This document shows positions 6,665 through 13,543 of a stretch of 14,309 nucleotides of DNA, piece after piece (position 1 is the stretch's first letter; each line of letters opens with the position of its first letter). A model generated the notes under the pieces. The model saw nothing but the letters and a program-made list of their open reading frames with translations, was not told where the DNA came from and searched no databases. The position numbers and the translations under genes were made by a program. The DNA is from a bacterium (GTDB lineage: Bacteria > Hydrothermota > UBA3072 > B12-G15). The DNA is taken from the NCBI GenBank assembly GCA_003646055.1, contig QNDZ01000023.1, forward strand, positions 1 to 14,309. The letters are read 5' to 3'.

Positions 6665-9600
6665 CATTCAATATAAACGAGGTGTAAAGATTGAATCTTG
6701 CTGTCTTTTCAGGTACAGTGCAACCATTCACATATATCCAGTACTCACCATCATCTGGGTTTTTAACAAACACAACCTCCTTATCAGTGGGACCTGTTGA
6801 TGAGGCTATTTTTTCCTTTGAAACAACCCTTCCATCACCGTTTTTATCCCTGTACACATAAAGGTCAAGGTCAACCTCATCAGGTGAATCTATCATCACC
6901 ATCAAGAACGGAAGGGACTTTACCTTTACAGGTCCATATACCCAGCTCCCTCTGGGAACAGAATCAGGAGAAGGATCCTGGTGAATAATCTGATCCCTGA
7001 ACACAGATGAGGGTTTTATAACAAGTTCAACATACTTTATACTTTCATTACCTGCCATATCCACTGCAGTGAACTTTATTCTGTATCTACCTGGCAACAT
7101 TGGTCCACCTTTACCTGAATAAAAGACAAACCTTCCAGAACTTTTCGCACTCCAGACCCTTCTTCCATCAATCACAGCACAAACCCCTTTCAACTTACCA
7201 TTGTCACTCACATGGATATTTATCACAGCACTATCCCCTGATATAATCTCAAGCTTTTCAGGTTCAACATATATTTCTGGTGTCTGGTTTTCTCTCTCAT
7301 GCGTGATTAAAACCATTGCCTTTAGGTACAGGTTCTTCATAGGGTTAACAATCCAGTAATGGTCATCTCTCCTTTTCAAAGTATAGACTGCTTTTCCTGC
7401 GGGAAGTTCCTCTATACCAGAACCTGCATAACCAAGTTTTTTCAGTGTTTTACTTGATATTCTGTATGGAGTTCCCGTTATAAAATTGAAGCCCCTGAAC
7501 ACTGTTTTGGCATCCGATACAGCTACACTGTCCATCCCCTTAACAATGTCAACTTTTCCCAGCCCCTCTGCATCTATTTCAATATCAATAGAAACAGTAT
7601 CACCCTCCTTCAACCAGAAGAGTTTCTTTCCACCCAATCCAGACCTTGATAATACATCAATGGTATATCCATACGGCTCGTAACCCGCCTGAAAAATGAC
7701 CTTTCCTTCTGAATCGGTGTAACCCCATATGGTTGGTGTGTTCCTTCTGTTCCAGTGGCTTCTTAATACTACAAGTGCACCATCCACTGGTTTTCCCTGT
7801 TTGTCTATTACTTTAATGTTAACCTCCCCAGTCTCTGTATATCCACATTGAGTAACAGGGAACTGGTAATCATCACCCCTCCATCCCACCACTGCAGAAA
7901 CATCCTTTTTCATGCCTTCTGATGAAACCCATGGATTAGCCAGATGGGATTCTATCTTTCCATTCACATCCTGATGATGCCACTCTCCACAATGAATTTC
8001 ATCCTTTTTATAATCATAAGGCATCCAGAAGTGATTCCACTGATGGTCCTCTCCCCTATCAACAACAACATAATTGGGTATAAGTACTGTTCGTGCAAAG
8101 GCACACTGAAGAATGGACTGTTCACCACAGGAACCATAGGATTTGTAATATATCTGCAATGGCTGGATGTCCTGTGTCCTGTATCCAAACCTCATCCTGT
8201 TCCCCTTGTATGCAACAGACTGAAACCTCTGAAGTTTCTGCACTGCTTCTTTTATAGTCCTTGCATCCCTAACTGCATCTACAACTGTTCTGCCAAAAAG
8301 GGAATCATGTATAAAGACATCCCTCCAGAATTCTCCCTCATCTTCATAGATATCAATCCTTTTCTGAAGCCATTTTAGTGAATCCACACCATAGAATTCA
8401 GGTGGATGTTTCCAGTATGATATATTCACCCTGCATGGAATTTCGTATAGTATTCTTGGCAGGACAACATAATAATAATAAATCTCTCTGGCAAGTTCAT
8501 ATTTATCCTCGTAAAGAAGGGTTGTGTATCCATCCTTTTCAACAATCTCAACATAGGGTAAACTCTTAGCCACCTCATATATATCCCTTGCATTATTTAT
8601 AAGCACATCAATGTCTCCTTTATGCACCATTGTCCTTACAACCTCAGAAGGCATGTGTGCTATACAGAACGCCACCTCATCAATGTATTTTTCATCAATA
8701 TTATCCAGCAGTTTTTTAATTGCATCAACCACTCGGTCATCCCTTGTAAACATCCTTCCAGGTGGCAGGTATTTATTGAAGTATGCCTTCAAATCACCAA
8801 TACCCATCATTGGAATAAACTTCCATGTATCAACACTGATAAATCTTCCACCCTTCCTTTTGAACACATAAACATCTCCATAAAGGGTTGAGACCACAAT
8901 CTCATTCTGGCCATCACCATCAACATCTGCAATGGATGGAGTTGCAAACTCCATAACCTCAGGGAGGGATGTACTGTCCTCCCTGAAATCAGGAGAGAAA
9001 AAAATCCTCACCTTTCCATCAGAGCCTATTGCAACAAGGTCATCCCTGTTATCCCCATTGATTTTTCCTGAAGCAATTCTCACTGGTGGTGGTATCCTTG
9101 ATGTTTTAAGGCCTTTTATGTATCCATCCCCTCCACCTATAACAAGTTTCCCATTGAAAAAAGCTGGAGAGGCAAAGGAGGGAACAGAATCAACCATTTT
9201 TACACTCTTTAACTCTCTGTCAACAAGCAAAACCCTTCCATCCTTCAATCCTGCAAAAAGCAGGCCACTATGCTGGACAAATGTGGCAAAGGAAAATCCC
9301 TTATCTATCCTTTTCAATTCAGTCCATTCTTTATTTCTTTTTCTGAAGAATTGAAGTGTACCATCAGGGCTGGAGACCAGAATTGTTGTATCATCTATGA
9401 AGAATAAGGCCTGCCCCATCTCTGCTTCCGGAAGAAGGCTATCAGGTATCACAGGCTCCTGGATGCTCCATCCATTGTTCCATTCTTTATACCATACCCT
9501 CCCATGTCCATCACACCAGAACAGTGCCCTTTTGTACTTACCACCTCTGGAGACAACAGGTAATCCCTCCCACCTCATAAAAAAATGGTCTCTTTTTATA

Positions 9601-10133
9601 TATATCTTCTTCCCTGAAACAACATATGGGATACTTTCCTTTCCACAGGGTTTGAAACTTTTAATGAGAAATCCAGACTCTGCATAGACCATTCCATCAC
9701 CATCCATAAGAACAGGCACATCTCCACCACCAATTAAAACAGGGGGCTTAAATATCCCGATTTTTTTTTCATTTCTTAAAACACTTCCATCCTCAAGGGA
9801 ATAAACAAGGTCATTTCCCCATAAGTTGAAGGAGTGAATACCGGTACCAATCATTTTTTTACCTTTTCCTGTTTCAGAGAAAAGGGTATCACCTTTAAGG
9901 TAGTAAAGAACATCCCTTTTAATACCAACCTGAACACATCCATCAATCACCACCTGCCCTTTCCCGAGTTTCTCCATCTGATTTACAAAATCCCTTCTAA
10001 ACCATTCAGGAACCTTCTGAAATTCAGATGGGTATACTGTCTCTCCAATAATTACACTGTCTCCTGGTGGGACTTTAACAAAGATTGTATCAACCCATGT
10101 TTCTAAGGCAAAGAGTATCAGCATGACCATCAT
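6645..10133 (-). CDS. Large exported protein with propeller, transglutaminase-like core and C-terminal beta-sandwich domains
   Basis: Protein of 1162 residues from the ATG at 10133, chosen because AGGAGG (10145-10140) lies six bases upstream; the frame is open further but has no comparable start signal. A short hydrophobic leader (MMVMLILFALE) suggests export. About 100-430 is propeller-like, ending in two FG-GAP repeats (KINGDNRDD near 357, DVDGDGQNE near 402). A helical stretch (about 450-650) precedes a transglutaminase-like core: Cys669 in GSCGEQS, His697/His701 in DHQWNHFW, and Asp722 in HHQDVNG as likely triad. Beyond it are a carboxypeptidase-regulatory-like beta-sandwich (about 769-857), an Ig-like module (about 935-1035) and a PPC-like module with VDLDLYVYRD (about 1088-1150). 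No sorting domain is seen. It could cross-link or cleave proteins or peptidoglycan; the reaction cannot be decided. It is transcribed divergently from the ferredoxin gene. Confidence 0.8.
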   Translation of the reverse strand: MMVMLILFALETWVDTIFVKVPPGDSVIIGETVYPSEFQKVPEWFRRDFVNQMEKLGKGQVVIDGCVQVGIKRDVLYYLKGDTLFSETGKGKKMIGTGIHSFNLWGNDLVYSLEDGSVLRNEKKIGIFKPPVLIGGGDVPVLMDGDGMVYAESGFLIKSFKPCGKESIPYVVSGKKIYIKRDHFFMRWEGLPVVSRGGKYKRALFWCDGHGRVWYKEWNNGWSIQEPVIPDSLLPEAEMGQALFFIDDTTILVSSPDGTLQFFRKRNKEWTELKRIDKGFSFATFVQHSGLLFAGLKDGRVLLVDRELKSVKMVDSVPSFASPAFFNGKLVIGGGDGYIKGLKTSRIPPPVRIASGKINGDNRDDLVAIGSDGKVRIFFSPDFREDSTSLPEVMEFATPSIADVDGDGQNEIVVSTLYGDVYVFKRKGGRFISVDTWKFIPMMGIGDLKAYFNKYLPPGRMFTRDDRVVDAIKKLLDNIDEKYIDEVAFCIAHMPSEVVRTMVHKGDIDVLINNARDIYEVAKSLPYVEIVEKDGYTTLLYEDKYELAREIYYYYVVLPRILYEIPCRVNISYWKHPPEFYGVDSLKWLQKRIDIYEDEGEFWRDVFIHDSLFGRTVVDAVRDARTIKEAVQKLQRFQSVAYKGNRMRFGYRTQDIQPLQIYYKSYGSCGEQSILQCAFARTVLIPNYVVVDRGEDHQWNHFWMPYDYKKDEIHCGEWHHQDVNGKIESHLANPWVSSEGMKKDVSAVVGWRGDDYQFPVTQCGYTETGEVNIKVIDKQGKPVDGALVVLRSHWNRRNTPTIWGYTDSEGKVIFQAGYEPYGYTIDVLSRSGLGGKKLFWLKEGDTVSIDIEIDAEGLGKVDIVKGMDSVAVSDAKTVFRGFNFITGTPYRISSKTLKKLGYAGSGIEELPAGKAVYTLKRRDDHYWIVNPMKNLYLKAMVLITHERENQTPEIYVEPEKLEIISGDSAVINIHVSDNGKLKGVCAVIDGRRVWSAKSSGRFVFYSGKGGPMLPGRYRIKFTAVDMAGNESIKYVELVIKPSSVFRDQIIHQDPSPDSVPRGSWVYGPVKVKSLPFLMVMIDSPDEVDLDLYVYRDKNGDGRVVSKEKIASSTGPTDKEVVFVKNPDDGEYWIYVNGCTVPEKTARFNLYTSFILNEKGEAE

Positions 10134-10158
10134 ACATAACCTCCTTTTTTGATAAATA

Positions 10159-10187
10159 ACTATCCACCCAAAATAGTGAATTGTCAA
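10159..10187 (-). promoter_or_regulatory. Promoter of the transglutaminase-like gene
   Basis: On the minus strand TTGACA (10187-10182) and GATAGT (10164-10159) are separated by 17 bases. The expected transcript start near 10152 leaves a leader of about 19 bases carrying AGGAGG before the ATG at 10133. The -35 is perfect, the -10 matches 4 of 6. Confidence 0.6.
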
Positions 10188-10210
10188 CAAAATTTTTTGA
10201 AAAAAACCCC

Positions 10211-10240
10211 TTGACACCTCTACTTTTATTAATATATAAG
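10211..10240 (+). promoter_or_regulatory. Promoter of the ferredoxin gene
   Basis: TTGACA (10211-10216) is followed after 16-18 bases by an A/T block with TATATA (10233-10238) or TATAAG (10235-10240) as -10. The start would be near 10246, with AAAAAGGAGG (10251-10260) as ribosome binding site ahead of the ATG at 10266. Confidence 0.68.
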
Positions 10241-10265
10241 ATTGAAAACCAAAAAAGGAGGCTGT

Positions 10266-10463
10266 ATGCTTATTCCTAAAATTGACCCTGATAAGTGCAT
10301 TGGTGATGCAGTTTGTGAAGCAATATGTCCAGATGTCTTTGCCATGCAGGATGATGGCAAGGCACACGTTATAAATCCAAATGGCTGTGACCTCTGTGAT
10401 TGCGAAGAGGCTGCTGACTCCTGCCCAACAGAAGCAATAACCCTGGAAGAAGCTGAAGGTTAA
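10266..10463 (+). CDS. Single-cluster [4Fe-4S] ferredoxin with Asp in place of the second Cys ligand
   Basis: Small soluble electron carrier of 65 residues. The ATG at 10266 was chosen because AAAAAGGAGG ends five bases before it; the in-frame TTG at 10242 overlaps the promoter. The N-terminal motif is C11-I-G-D14-A-V-C17-E-A-I-C21-P, and the distal ligand is C53 in SCPTEAIT. This matches Pyrococcus furiosus ferredoxin, where Asp14 ligates the cluster and C21 forms a disulfide with a Cys about eight residues before the last ligand. Here the equivalent disulfide position is D45, flanked by C44 and C46, with C41 nearby (CDLCDC). The gene has its own promoter and terminator, so it is probably expressed alone at high level. 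Its redox partners (for example oxidoreductases or hydrogenase) are not in the window. Confidence 0.93.
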   Translation: MLIPKIDPDKCIGDAVCEAICPDVFAMQDDGKAHVINPNGCDLCDCEEAADSCPTEAITLEEAEG

Positions 10464-10468
10464 TCATG

Positions 10469-10494
10469 GGGGTGGCAAAGGCCACCCCTTTTTT
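10469..10494 (+). terminator. Intrinsic terminator of the ferredoxin gene
   Basis: GGGGTGGC (10469-10476) and GCCACCCC (10481-10488) form an 8-bp GC-rich stem with an AAAG loop, followed directly by six T residues (10489-10494). It lies six bases after the ferredoxin stop codon. Confidence 0.92.
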
Positions 10495-10534
10495 ATGGGG
10501 TCATTTTGTAACGAATAAAATGATTTTTTGTTAA

Positions 10535-10543
10535 TATTATAAA
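10535..10543 (+). promoter_or_regulatory. Possible -10 element for the Yip1/efflux operon
   Basis: The A/T-rich gap after the ferredoxin terminator contains overlapping TATTAT (10535-10540) and TATAAA (10538-10543) shortly before AAAAAGGGAGG and the Yip1 start. No convincing -35 box is visible at the right distance, so this is tentative; a promoter is expected here because of the strong terminator just upstream. Confidence 0.35.
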
Positions 10544-10561
10544 TAAAAAAGGGAGGTGAAG

Positions 10562-11224
10562 ATGCCCCTGATTGATGCTATCGTAAATCCAGGAAGGTTG
10601 TTCAAGCATATAAAGGAAAAGGATGATTGGTGGATTCCTTTCCTTGTTGTGGTGGTAATTGCAATAATTGCATCCCTTGTCAACTTCCCCATCTTTGCAA
10701 GATTCATGAGTGAAAGAATGCAGGAGTTCGGGAAAACAGTTGACCGGGAACTCATATCAAGGTTGAGATGGATCAACCTTATCTCCATCTTTATTGCTTC
10801 ATTCTTCTTCCTCATGCTTACATCCTTTGTTTTCTGGGCTATCTCCCTTGGTTTCAAGGCGAGATGGAGTTTTATGAAGTCCTTAGACCTTGTAGCCTAT
10901 GCATCCCTTGTCCAGTCCATCCAGGCAATCCTTAACATTATCTGGATTTACATAAGGGGTCCATCAAACATAATGAGTTTCAGGGATATGTCACTGAAAA
11001 CAGGGCTTGACCTCTTTTTCCATCCCACAAACAGAAGACTCCTTTCTATTGTGAGCCATGTAAATGTCTTCACAATCTGGTTTTATACACTGCTTGCATT
11101 CGGGGTCGCAGAGATTGCCGGGCTGGATAGAAAAAAATCTGCCATTGTCTCTGTGATAACCTTTATTGTGATGCTGGGCATAAGATACCTTCTTGCTGCG
11201 AGAGGAGGAGGAAGATGGGGCTGA
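10562..11224 (+). CDS. Yip1-family (YIP1) integral membrane protein
   Basis: Membrane protein of 220 residues. The N-terminus (VNPGRLFKHIKEKDDWWIPF, 9-28) is the typical prokaryotic Yip1 entry motif, an amphipathic stretch leading into the first of about five membrane helices (roughly 26-46, 72-100, 112-132, 160-185 and 190-212). The ATG at 10562 sits six bases after GGGAGG; a GTG two codons earlier overlaps that site and is less likely. The stop overlaps the TolC-family start by 10 bases, making it the first gene of the efflux operon. Bacterial members have no agreed function. The linkage suggests a role in assembly or regulation of the exporter or in envelope organisation, but that is inference only. 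Confidence 0.78.
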   Translation: MPLIDAIVNPGRLFKHIKEKDDWWIPFLVVVVIAIIASLVNFPIFARFMSERMQEFGKTVDRELISRLRWINLISIFIASFFFLMLTSFVFWAISLGFKARWSFMKSLDLVAYASLVQSIQAILNIIWIYIRGPSNIMSFRDMSLKTGLDLFFHPTNRRLLSIVSHVNVFTIWFYTLLAFGVAEIAGLDRKKSAIVSVITFIVMLGIRYLLAARGGGRWG

Positions 11225-12417
11225 TACTCTTCTCCTTCCTTCTAACCCTTGATGATGCACTCACAAGGTTGAAGGAACAATCCTATGATGCATCACTGTA
11301 TCTCATTCAGATGAAGATTCAGCAAAAAACATACTCAATGGGTTATTCAAACCTTTTCCCATCAATATCTTCCTCTGGCTCTAAAACCACATCCTATCCA
11401 GGGGGATACGATACATACTCTATAAGGTTCAATCTTGATCAAAACCTTTCAATTGACAACTGGCTGAATGGTGTCAATACACACTTCAAAAATTCCGAGA
11501 CATACTACACTTATCTTGACAATCTTTCAAATCTTATGCTTACAGCAGTGAATGATTACATGGATGCGTATGTTACAAAAAGGCTGCTTGATGTGAGAAA
11601 GAAGGCTCTGAAGAGAACAGGATACTATAAGGAGAAGATAGATGAGATGTTGAGGCTTGGTTCTGCCTCAAAAGCAGACCTTTTGAAGGCTGAGGTTTCA
11701 TGGTATCAGGCACAGATTGACCTTGAAAGGGCAAGGAAGGCATACAGAGAAGCCCTGCTAACACTGAAGTATCTTCTGAAGATTGATACCTCTGACTCCC
11801 TTGAACTCACTGCCCCGATCCCTGAAACAAAGGCTCTTCCCCTTGATACGCTGAAGTCCATTGCGTACAGGGAGAGACCTGACATAAGGGCTCTGCATGA
11901 AAAACTTGTCTCTCTCAGGATTGATCTCGCATCAAACCTATCCTCCTACCTTCCTTCCATAAACTTTTCAGGAAGTTATGGTTATTCTGGTTCAGATATA
12001 CCAGAAACAAAGGATGAATGGGATGCTGGTGATTCCTACTCATTCACCCTTTCTTTATCCCTTCCGCTGTTTACAGGGTTTAACAGGGTGAATAACACAA
12101 TCATAAAAAAACTCCAGATCCAGATGGCAGAATTTGAACTGGAAAAGAAGAAAAATCAGATTGATATAGAGGTTGAAGATGCCTATTATTCTCTAAAAGA
12201 GGCTGAAAAGATGCTAAAACTTGCCAGAAAAAACTTAGAACTTGCAAAGGAGAGTTCTGAGGCTTCAAGGCTTAGATACGAACTTGGTGAGGCTTCAATC
12301 ATTGAACTTTTATCGGGTGAGGAAGACCTTTTGAATGCTGAGTACTCCTATGAGTCAGCTGTGAAGGATTACATTGTGTCTATATACAGGTTGAAAAAGG
12401 TAATAGGGAGGCTTTAA
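11215..12417 (+). CDS. TolC-family outer-membrane efflux channel
   Basis: Outer-membrane factor of 400 residues, somewhat shorter than E. coli TolC (about 470 mature). It shows the two-fold repeated OEP architecture. The first half has long helices (about 100-190); the second opens with RERPDIRALHEKL (222-234) and ASNLSSYLPSINFSGSYGYSG and closes with RYELGEASIIELLSGEEDLL, all classic family motifs. Strand segments with alternating polar and apolar residues (about 45-75 and 240-275) would form the barrel. The start ATG overlaps the Yip1 gene end by 10 bases and follows a long AGGAGGAGG run. The signal sequence (MGLILFSFLL) is very short and uncharged. It is followed one base later by the adaptor gene. 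As a channel it would dock with the adaptor and permease downstream to export a substrate that cannot be named. Confidence 0.92.
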   Translation: MGLILFSFLLTLDDALTRLKEQSYDASLYLIQMKIQQKTYSMGYSNLFPSISSSGSKTTSYPGGYDTYSIRFNLDQNLSIDNWLNGVNTHFKNSETYYTYLDNLSNLMLTAVNDYMDAYVTKRLLDVRKKALKRTGYYKEKIDEMLRLGSASKADLLKAEVSWYQAQIDLERARKAYREALLTLKYLLKIDTSDSLELTAPIPETKALPLDTLKSIAYRERPDIRALHEKLVSLRIDLASNLSSYLPSINFSGSYGYSGSDIPETKDEWDAGDSYSFTLSLSLPLFTGFNRVNNTIIKKLQIQMAEFELEKKKNQIDIEVEDAYYSLKEAEKMLKLARKNLELAKESSEASRLRYELGEASIIELLSGEEDLLNAEYSYESAVKDYIVSIYRLKKVIGRL

Positions 12418-12418
12418 T

Positions 12419-13543
12419 ATGAAGAAGAAAATCATAATCACCACAGTTGTCGTTGGAATTATAATCATCCTTATCATAGCAAATCTTGCATCCTCTTCAG
12501 GACTTCAGGTTCAGGTTGAAAAGGTGAAGAGAGGGGTTGTTAAGAACATTGTCTCAGCACCAGGAACGGTTGAATCCCCCAATGAGGTGAATATCAGTTC
12601 CGATGTGATGGGAAAACTTGTAAAACTCTATGTTGAGGAGGGGGATACTGTAAAGGAAGGCGACCTTCTTGCAAAACTTGATGATACTGAGGCAAGGGCA
12701 AATTATGAAAAGGCGAAAAGTTTCTATGAATCCCAGAAGGCAAACTACCAGCAGAAAAAGGAGGAGTTTCAGAGAAAAAAGGTTCTTTATGAAAAGGGAC
12801 TCATCTCAAAGAAGGAATTTGATGATGCAAAAACTGCACTCCTGCTTGCGGAGAACTCACTGAAACAGGCTGAATCAGATGTGGTGTCCGCAAAGGATAG
12901 GCTTGACAAGTACACAATAAAATCCCCCATAAGCGGTATTGTCACCCAGGTGAAGGTGAAGGAGGGGGAGAATGTCATCACAGGAACAATGAATAATCCT
13001 GGAACTGTGTTGCTCACGATAACCAACATACGCCAGATGGATATGGTTGCAGATGTGGATGAAAGTGAAATTCCACTTGTCAATGTGAGTGATACAGCGG
13101 AGATAAGCATTGATGCATTCCCTGATACTGTTTTCATGGGTATAGTGTACAACATCACTGGAAAGCCCAGGAGCACAGGTGAATCTGTCTCCTTCCCTGT
13201 GAGGATAGAGATACTCAACCCACCAGAGGACATCTTTCCCGGAATGTCAGGGGACTGTGATATTGTTGTGGAAAAGAAAACAGATGTGTTGAGGATTCCC
13301 ATACAGGCACTTGTGAGTCGCAAAAAAAAGGATGGTGTATTCATTGTGAAGGATGGAAAGGCAGTATTTACACCTGTAAAAAAGGGTATGGTTGGAGAAA
13401 GGTATGTTGAAATCCTTGAAGGTGTTAAAGAAGGTGACCCTGTTATCATTGGTCCCTTCAAGGCAATAAAGGAGATAAAGGATGGACAGAGGGTTTCTTA
13501 CAGAACTAATAAGGGCGGCAGTAGAGTCAATAAGGATAAATAA
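12419..13543 (+). CDS. Periplasmic adaptor (membrane fusion protein) of a MacA/HlyD-type efflux system
   Basis: Adaptor of 374 residues that would bridge the inner-membrane ABC permease and the TolC-type channel. A single N-terminal membrane anchor (5-23, after MKKK) is followed by the first half of the lipoyl-like domain with GKLVKLYVEEGDTVKEGDLL (65-84), a hairpin of coiled coil (about 90-160) rich in K/E/Q, and the second lipoyl half with IKSPISGIVTQVKVKEGENV (166-185). Beta-barrel and membrane-proximal domains follow to the C-terminus. AGGGAGG immediately precedes the ATG. The last 62 bases overlap the permease gene in another frame. MacA-like adaptors that lack an RND pump partner work with MacB-type ABC permeases, which fits the neighbour here. 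Substrate unknown. Confidence 0.92.
   Translation: MKKKIIITTVVVGIIIILIIANLASSSGLQVQVEKVKRGVVKNIVSAPGTVESPNEVNISSDVMGKLVKLYVEEGDTVKEGDLLAKLDDTEARANYEKAKSFYESQKANYQQKKEEFQRKKVLYEKGLISKKEFDDAKTALLLAENSLKQAESDVVSAKDRLDKYTIKSPISGIVTQVKVKEGENVITGTMNNPGTVLLTITNIRQMDMVADVDESEIPLVNVSDTAEISIDAFPDTVFMGIVYNITGKPRSTGESVSFPVRIEILNPPEDIFPGMSGDCDIVVEKKTDVLRIPIQALVSRKKKDGVFIVKDGKAVFTPVKKGMVGERYVEILEGVKEGDPVIIGPFKAIKEIKDGQRVSYRTNKGGSRVNKDK

Noticed and set aside
7944..8378. 144-codon plus-strand open frame inside the transglutaminase-like gene
   Set aside because: It is antisense to a well-supported coding region, lies over the catalytic core, and has no recognisable domain or start signal.
10134..10367. N-terminal extension of the transglutaminase-like protein to 10367
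   Set aside because: It would run through the promoter and ribosome binding site and overlap the ferredoxin gene; the ATG at 10133 has an ideal Shine-Dalgarno.
12787..13461. 224-codon minus-strand open frame opposite the adaptor gene
   Set aside because: The plus-strand frame has clear adaptor motifs; the antisense product is Ser/Thr-rich low-complexity typical of a shadow frame.
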